Part shown: positions 34,843 to 38,518 of the stretch, piece by piece
Position numbering within the stretch: the stretch's first letter is position 1
How the letters are laid out: each line of letters begins with the position of its first letter
Source of the DNA: Frankia sp. RB7
Lineage (GTDB): Bacteria; Pseudomonadota; Alphaproteobacteria; Rhizobiales; Xanthobacteraceae
Reading direction: 5' to 3'
DNA length: 38,518 nt
Assembly (NCBI GenBank): GCA_030403585.1
Contig: JAUEPE010000064.1
Location: 1-38,518 of the forward strand
The notes under the pieces: model-generated
The model's input: the letters and a program-made list of their open reading frames with translations, nothing else
Databases searched by the model: none
What the model was told of the DNA's origin: nothing
Made by a program: the position numbers and the translations under genes

Positions 34843-35478
34843 TTACGACGCGCGCTGGGCCGCGGTCATCACGATGCGGATCAGGTCGGCGGCATTGCGG
34901 GCGCCGAGCTTCTTCATGATGTTGGCGCGGTGATCCTCGATGGTGCGCGGGCTGATGCCGAGGGTACGGCCGGCTTCCTTGTTGGAGGCGCCGGCTGCGA
35001 ACTGCTCGAGCACCTCGCGCTCCCGGCGGGTTAGCGGCTCGCGTCCGGGGAAATGCAGCGAGCCGAATTTCGGCGACGCATTCTCTGACTGCCTGCGTGC
35101 ATAGGCGCCGATCGCCTCGTCCAGCCGGCCGACGATCTCGCTGCCGCGGAACGGCTTCTCGATGAAATCGAGCGCGCCGCTCTTGATGGCGCCCACCGCC
35201 ATCGAAATGTCGCCCTGGCCGGAGATCATGAAGATCGGCGCGGGATAGTCTTCGCCGTGCAGTTCCTTGAGAATATCGAGGCCCGACTTTCCGGGAATGT
35301 GCACGTCGAGCAGCACGGCAGCCGGCGTGCGGCTTCGCGCGACGGAGAGCAGCGCGGCCCCGTCCGCAAAACAGATCACCTCATAACCCGCCGCCTTCAA
35401 CACCATCGACAGGGTGTCGCGAACAGCCGGGTCGTCATCGACCACGAAGATCTCACCACGGGAGGTTTGTTCGACCAT
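34843..35478 (-). CDS. FixJ-family response regulator (receiver plus LuxR-type HTH)
   Basis: This 211-residue regulator has a receiver domain (about 8-122) with D58 as phosphorylation site (AAVLLDVHIPGKSG), acidic DDD at 14-16, a switch residue in MISGQGD and Lys in FIEKPF. The LuxR/FixJ-type helix-turn-helix (about 146-206) is clear: LTRREREVLEQFAAGASNKE, then LGISPRTIEDHRANIMKKLG. The start at 35476-35478 was chosen over an in-frame upstream ATG (35521-35523) because the extra residues do not look like the family. It is convergent with the hybrid kinase. A cognate kinase is not adjacent, so the hybrid kinase is possible but unproven. Targets are unknown; it should not be called fixJ itself. 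Confidence 0.88.
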   Translation of the reverse strand: MVEQTSRGEIFVVDDDPAVRDTLSMVLKAAGYEVICFADGAALLSVARSRTPAAVLLDVHIPGKSGLDILKELHGEDYPAPIFMISGQGDISMAVGAIKSGALDFIEKPFRGSEIVGRLDEAIGAYARRQSENASPKFGSLHFPGREPLTRREREVLEQFAAGASNKEAGRTLGISPRTIEDHRANIMKKLGARNAADLIRIVMTAAQRAS

Positions 35479-35653
35479 GTGCCATGTCCATTCGCCAAGG
35501 CGATTGCCAAGTCCGTTCGGCATTCAAGAACTCGCGTCCGCGCCTAACATGATGGCTTTCGGCGCAGATTCGGCCCACCCGCATTTGTACGGGACATGAA
35601 CTTAACGCACAAGTAGCGCCGAGGTGCCTTATTGCGGGGGACGGAGAATATCC

Positions 35654-35971
35654 ATGTTAAATTACACCGGCACACCCCCGCTCGCCGCGATGGCTGAAAC
35701 CGACAGCCGTCAGCTGATCGCGGCCGAACTTCGCTCCCTGATCGCACGCATCGAGATCAGCGTGCGCCTGATCGACGCTGCGATGACCTCGGAAGATTGG
35801 GAGCCTGAAGACGATAGCGCTATCTTGAGTGCTATCTCGGGTTCCACCGAGATTGTGGTGCTCGACGACGTTACGCCCCGTTACGCAACGGTGGGCGCCG
35901 CGCTTAATGCCTGCCGGGCCGAGCTCGGCAACGCCCTGCAGAACCTGTCGGAATCTGGCAATCCCGCGTAA
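35654..35971 (+). CDS. Small acidic protein of unknown function (105 residues)
   Basis: A GGAG site eight bases before ATG 35654 supports this start. The protein is acidic and helical: a helix AAELRSLIARIEISVRLIDA, an acidic turn SEDWEPEDDSAILSAI, and a second helix NACRAELGNALQNLSES. There are no catalytic motifs and no signal peptide. It sits between two response-regulator genes on the opposite strand, so a signalling role is possible but only by association. Confidence 0.7.
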   Translation: MLNYTGTPPLAAMAETDSRQLIAAELRSLIARIEISVRLIDAAMTSEDWEPEDDSAILSAISGSTEIVVLDDVTPRYATVGAALNACRAELGNALQNLSESGNPA

Positions 35972-36025
35972 ACTGCAATCGGCGCGGTCGATTTGCCGCA
36001 GCCGATTGCATGGCAGTTCCACGCC

Positions 36026-36529
36026 TCAGGCGCGGTGCCGCTCCACGATCGCGTCGGTGGCGACGCCACCCCAGGTATGGATCGTCGGCAGCCCCATCGC
36101 CGTCTTGCCGAGATTGGCGAGGCCGATGCGCAGCGCCGCGAGATCCAGCGGCTTCGGCAGGCTCTGAAGCTCGATCCCGACGGAGCGGGCAAAGCTGCGG
36201 GCAGCGCTGCGGCGCTTGCCGTCCATGCCGCTGATGACGATCACGGAGCCCGTGAATTTCGCCGCCGCCATCTCGCGCAGCACGTCGATGCCGTCGCCAT
36301 CCTCCAGCACGAGGTCGAGCGTCACGCAGTCGAAGCGCGCGGCGCGCAACTTTTCGATGGCTTCCGCAACCGAAGGCGCAACGGCGACTTCGTGGCCGGC
36401 CTGCTTGGCGGCGACCGTGATCAGGCTGCGCTGCGTGGCGTCGTCATCGACCACCAGGAGCTGAAGCGCGCGCCGCTCGGCGACGTCGGGCAGGTTTGAC
36501 GTGACGGAAGAAAGAGAGCTTCTTGGCAT
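36026..36529 (-). CDS. Receiver-domain response regulator (167 residues)
   Basis: A short variable N-terminus (1-20) precedes one receiver domain (about 22-140): LQLLVVDDDATQRSL, phosphorylation site D72 in CVTLDLVLEDGDG, switch VIVISGMDG, and Lys in LQSLPKPLDL. The remaining 30 residues (TIHTWGGVATDAIVERHRA) do not form a known output domain. The loop after D72 has LEDGDG instead of the usual MPxMDG. It may control a partner protein. It ends near the small acidic gene on the other strand and lies just left of the che operon, with a 142-bp gap to the PilZ gene. Confidence 0.85.
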   Translation of the reverse strand: MPRSSLSSVTSNLPDVAERRALQLLVVDDDATQRSLITVAAKQAGHEVAVAPSVAEAIEKLRAARFDCVTLDLVLEDGDGIDVLREMAAAKFTGSVIVISGMDGKRRSAARSFARSVGIELQSLPKPLDLAALRIGLANLGKTAMGLPTIHTWGGVATDAIVERHRA

Positions 36530-36671
36530 TACCGGACCCTGAAATTGCGACCGTTCATTGATACACGGTACGCGCTTAGGCCACGTAAAGCCGGGTCTGC
36601 CAATTCGTTCGGATGTTTTCAGAAAATGTGAAGCAAGGCGTCAGCAAAGGGCAGCCGATTGTGCGTGGCGA

Positions 36672-36989
36672 TCACGCCGCCGCATCATGGCCGCTGGCCG
36701 CGCCGCGCTTCTTGCGGTTCTTGCCGCGCAGGAACTGGATGTCCATCTCGGCGCCGTTGACGCGCACCAACTCGCAGCGGCGGTAGGCAAGGCCGGTGGA
36801 CGACAGCAGCAGGAAGAACTCCTTGAGGTTCAACCCCTGGATCGAGCCCTCCACCGTGAGGATGGCATCGGTGTCCGAAATCGCATTGAGGGTGCAGTCG
36901 CGCCGCCACGTGCCGTCGATGGCCATGATGCAGACATCATAGCCCCGACTGAACGTGACGCGCTCTGCGCCCTTTCCATCCTCGGCCAT
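36672..36989 (-). CDS. PilZ-like domain protein, last gene of the che operon in view
   Basis: This 105-residue protein begins two bases after the cheR stop codon and is therefore co-translated with it. The fold pattern fits a PilZ beta-barrel: ERVTFSRGYDVCIMAIDGTW, RRDCTLNAISDTDAILTVEG and RRCELVRVNGAEMDIQFLRG. PilZ domains bind cyclic di-GMP through RxxxR and (D/N)xSxxG motifs. Here the second motif appears degraded (NAISDTDA), so cyclic di-GMP binding is doubtful. The tail KNRKKRGAASGHDAAA is basic and disordered. A link between cyclic di-GMP and chemotaxis is possible by context. Confidence 0.78.
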   Translation of the reverse strand: MAEDGKGAERVTFSRGYDVCIMAIDGTWRRDCTLNAISDTDAILTVEGSIQGLNLKEFFLLLSSTGLAYRRCELVRVNGAEMDIQFLRGKNRKKRGAASGHDAAA

Positions 36990-36991
36990 TC

Positions 36992-37861
36992 TTATCGTCC
37001 TGCCATCGCCGCCATCCGCGGGGCCGCGGCACCGGCCGCCGCAGCGGCACGCGGATCGTTCGGCTTGTAGAGGCCGCGGCGATCGGCAATCGGCTTGAAC
37101 GTATCGGTCAGTCCGACCACGGTTTCCGCCGCGCCGAGCACCAGGAAGCCGTCGGGCTCGATCTGGCGGGCCAGGCGGTTGAAGATGTTGATCTTGGTTT
37201 CCTGATCGAAATAGATCAGCACGTTGCGGCAGAAGATGACGTCGAACGTGCCGAGATGGGAGAAGTCCTGCAGCAAATTGAGCTGCCGGTGCTGGATCAT
37301 CGCCCGCAACTCGGGATTGACCTGCCAGGTCTCGCCGGTCTGCTTGAAATATTTCATCAGCATCTGGATCGGCAGGCCGCGCTGCACCTCGAACTGGCTG
37401 TAAACGCCGGCCTTGGCTTTCTCCAGCACCTCCTGCGAGAGGTCCGTCGCAATGATCTCGATGCGCCATCCGGTGAGGGCCGCGCCCATCTCCTTCAAAG
37501 TCATCGCCAGCGAATAGGGCTCCTGCCCGGTCGAGCCCGCGGCGCACCAGATCCGCACGCTGCGGCGGCCGGCACGGGCCTTGATGATGTCCTGCATGAT
37601 GGTGTCGCGGAAATGATCGAACGGGACCTTGTCGCGGAAGAAGAAGGTCTCGTTCGTGGTCATGGCTTCGACAACGCTGGTGATCAGCGCGCTCGAACCG
37701 CCTTGCAGCTTCTGCACGAGCTCGGGGATGCCGGAGAGTCCGGCCTTGCGCGCCAGCGGCAGCAGGCGGCTTTCGATCAGATATTGCTTGTCGGCGGACA
37801 GGTCGAGACCCGAGCGCTCTTTCAGCAACTTACGCAGATACTCGTAGTCGGGCGGGTTCAC
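36992..37861 (-). CDS. cheR: Chemotaxis protein methyltransferase CheR
   Basis: This 289-residue enzyme methylates glutamates on chemoreceptors using S-adenosylmethionine and sets receptor sensitivity. The N-terminal domain (DYEYLRKLLKERSGLDLSAD) and the MTTNETFFFRD motif are typical. The SAM-binding part shows IWCAAGSTGQEPYSLAMTL, IIATDLSQEVLEKAKAGVYS and FDVIFCRNVLIYFD. The last 20 residues are Ala-rich and disordered. It lies 34 bp after cheY and two bases before the PilZ gene, so it is in the same operon. No cheB demethylase follows within this window. Confidence 0.95.
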   Translation of the reverse strand: MNPPDYEYLRKLLKERSGLDLSADKQYLIESRLLPLARKAGLSGIPELVQKLQGGSSALITSVVEAMTTNETFFFRDKVPFDHFRDTIMQDIIKARAGRRSVRIWCAAGSTGQEPYSLAMTLKEMGAALTGWRIEIIATDLSQEVLEKAKAGVYSQFEVQRGLPIQMLMKYFKQTGETWQVNPELRAMIQHRQLNLLQDFSHLGTFDVIFCRNVLIYFDQETKINIFNRLARQIEPDGFLVLGAAETVVGLTDTFKPIADRRGLYKPNDPRAAAAAGAAAPRMAAMAGR

Positions 37862-37895
37862 AGGATACCTCTTGACGCTACTAGCAGGTGTATTT

Positions 37896-38285
37896 TCAGG
37901 CAGCTGTCTCTTCTTCGCGCTCGACCAGCCCGACCTCTTGGAACTTCGCCAACACGATTTCCTTGTCGAACGGCTTCATGATGTACTCGTTGGCACCGCC
38001 GCCCATCGCCTTGGTGATGTGGTCGATGCCGTTCTCGGTGGTGCAGAACACGACTTTGGGTTCTTCGCCACCCGGCATGCGGCGCAGCGTCCCCAGGAAC
38101 TGGAAGCCGTCCATGACGGGCATGTTCCAGTCGAGCAGGATCGCTTCCGGCATGGCCTTCTTGCAGTGGACCAGCGCTTCGACGCCGTCTTCCGCTTCAA
38201 TGACATGGAAGCCCAGCGCTTCGACGATGCGACGGGCGACCTTGCGAACGATGCTGGAATCGTCAACCACCAAACAGGTCTTCAT
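37896..38285 (-). CDS. cheY: Chemotaxis response regulator CheY
   Basis: This 129-residue single receiver carries phosphate from CheA to the flagellar motor or acts as a phosphate sink. D52 is in AILLDWNMPVMDG, the acidic pair is VVDDS (8-9), the switch Thr is in FCTTENG, and Lys is in EYIMKPF. The tail ends in an acidic VEREEETAA. It lies between cheW (36 bp upstream) and cheR. Rhizobia carry several CheY copies, so which one binds the motor cannot be told. Confidence 0.92.
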   Translation of the reverse strand: MKTCLVVDDSSIVRKVARRIVEALGFHVIEAEDGVEALVHCKKAMPEAILLDWNMPVMDGFQFLGTLRRMPGGEEPKVVFCTTENGIDHITKAMGGGANEYIMKPFDKEIVLAKFQEVGLVEREEETAA

Positions 38286-38321
38286 CTTGGTTCTCCGGCT
38301 TTAAATGTCTTTCGTGAAAGT

Positions 38322-38518
38322 TCAGGCAGCCATTTGCACTTCGGTCTTGAGCTCGAGGACGCGATCGACGTCGAGGACGACCATGAGCTGTCCGTCGAGA
38401 CGGTGGACACCGCCGGCGAGCTTGGCCATGCGGGGGTCGAGGTTGACGGGGTTTTCTTCCTTGCCGTCCTCGGACAGGCGCAGCACCTCGCCGATCTGGT
38501 CGATCAGCAGGCCATAGG
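38322..38518 (-). CDS. cheW: Chemotaxis coupling protein CheW, C-terminal part (cut by window edge)
   Basis: The frame is open from the right edge of the window to TGA at 38322-38324 and encodes the last 65 residues of CheW: YGLLIDQIGEVLRLSED, PRMAKLAGGVHRLDGQLMVV and LDVDRVLELKTEVQMAA. CheW links chemoreceptors to the CheA kinase. The N-terminal half lies outside the window, where cheA would be expected next in the operon. Confidence 0.88.
   Translation of the reverse strand, partial: YGLLIDQIGEVLRLSEDGKEENPVNLDPRMAKLAGGVHRLDGQLMVVLDVDRVLELKTEVQMAA

Noticed and set aside
34843..35478. Naming the LuxR-type regulator fixJ
   Set aside because: No fixL-type haem PAS kinase is adjacent and many paralogues share this architecture.

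Overview
The window looks like chromosomal DNA of a Bradyrhizobium or close relative (Nitrobacteraceae). This is inferred from the high GC content, rhizobial small-protein families, two-component and chemotaxis genes of alphaproteobacterial type, an L-arabinonate dehydratase, and several dispersed palindromic repeat families typical of that group. I saw no rRNA, tRNA or CRISPR array.

Layout. 1-1722 is a decayed accessory segment: the right end of an insertion sequence (probably IS630 type) interrupts an Eco57I-like restriction/methylase gene exactly in methylase motif I, and that gene also carries two compensating frameshifts. 2047-5611 holds envelope genes (an LTxxQ periplasmic protein, a membrane-anchored LysM protein, an unknown exported protein). 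5738-9544 holds a GGDEF/EAL protein, a two-gene operon of tiny proteins, a ribbon-helix-helix regulator and an 86-residue unknown protein. 9643-13356 holds a GMC oxidoreductase and an exported caspase-like protein behind a Crp-type site. 13436-16964 holds a sulfatase remnant, a GNAT acetyltransferase, a chemoreceptor and a 40-residue membrane peptide. 17096-21030 holds small proteins, an exported lactonase-like beta-propeller, an orphan RND/HlyD adaptor and a second caspase-like protein whose catalytic His and Cys are both replaced. 21440-27724 holds a 576-residue unknown protein, an exported SNase-like nuclease, a serine-glyoxylate-type aminotransferase and an oligopeptidase B. 27973-30439 is an operon of an L-arabinonate-type dehydratase and an RraA-family aldolase. 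30702-38518 is almost all signalling: a single-domain response regulator, a large hybrid histidine kinase, a FixJ-type regulator, another receiver protein, then a chemotaxis operon (cheW-cheY-cheR-PilZ) running off the right edge.

Working together: the dehydratase and RraA-type aldolase fit one sugar-acid pathway that may feed the glyoxylate aminotransferase about 3 kb away. The regulator plus hybrid kinase form a likely phosphorelay. The che genes would act with chemoreceptors such as the one at 14590-16689.

The points most worth a second look are the active/inactive caspase-homologue pair, the Crp-type palindrome placed at about -41.5 before the active one, a complete 159-bp MITE nested inside an older dispersed repeat, the operon of 44- and 61-residue proteins, and the IS-broken restriction gene.
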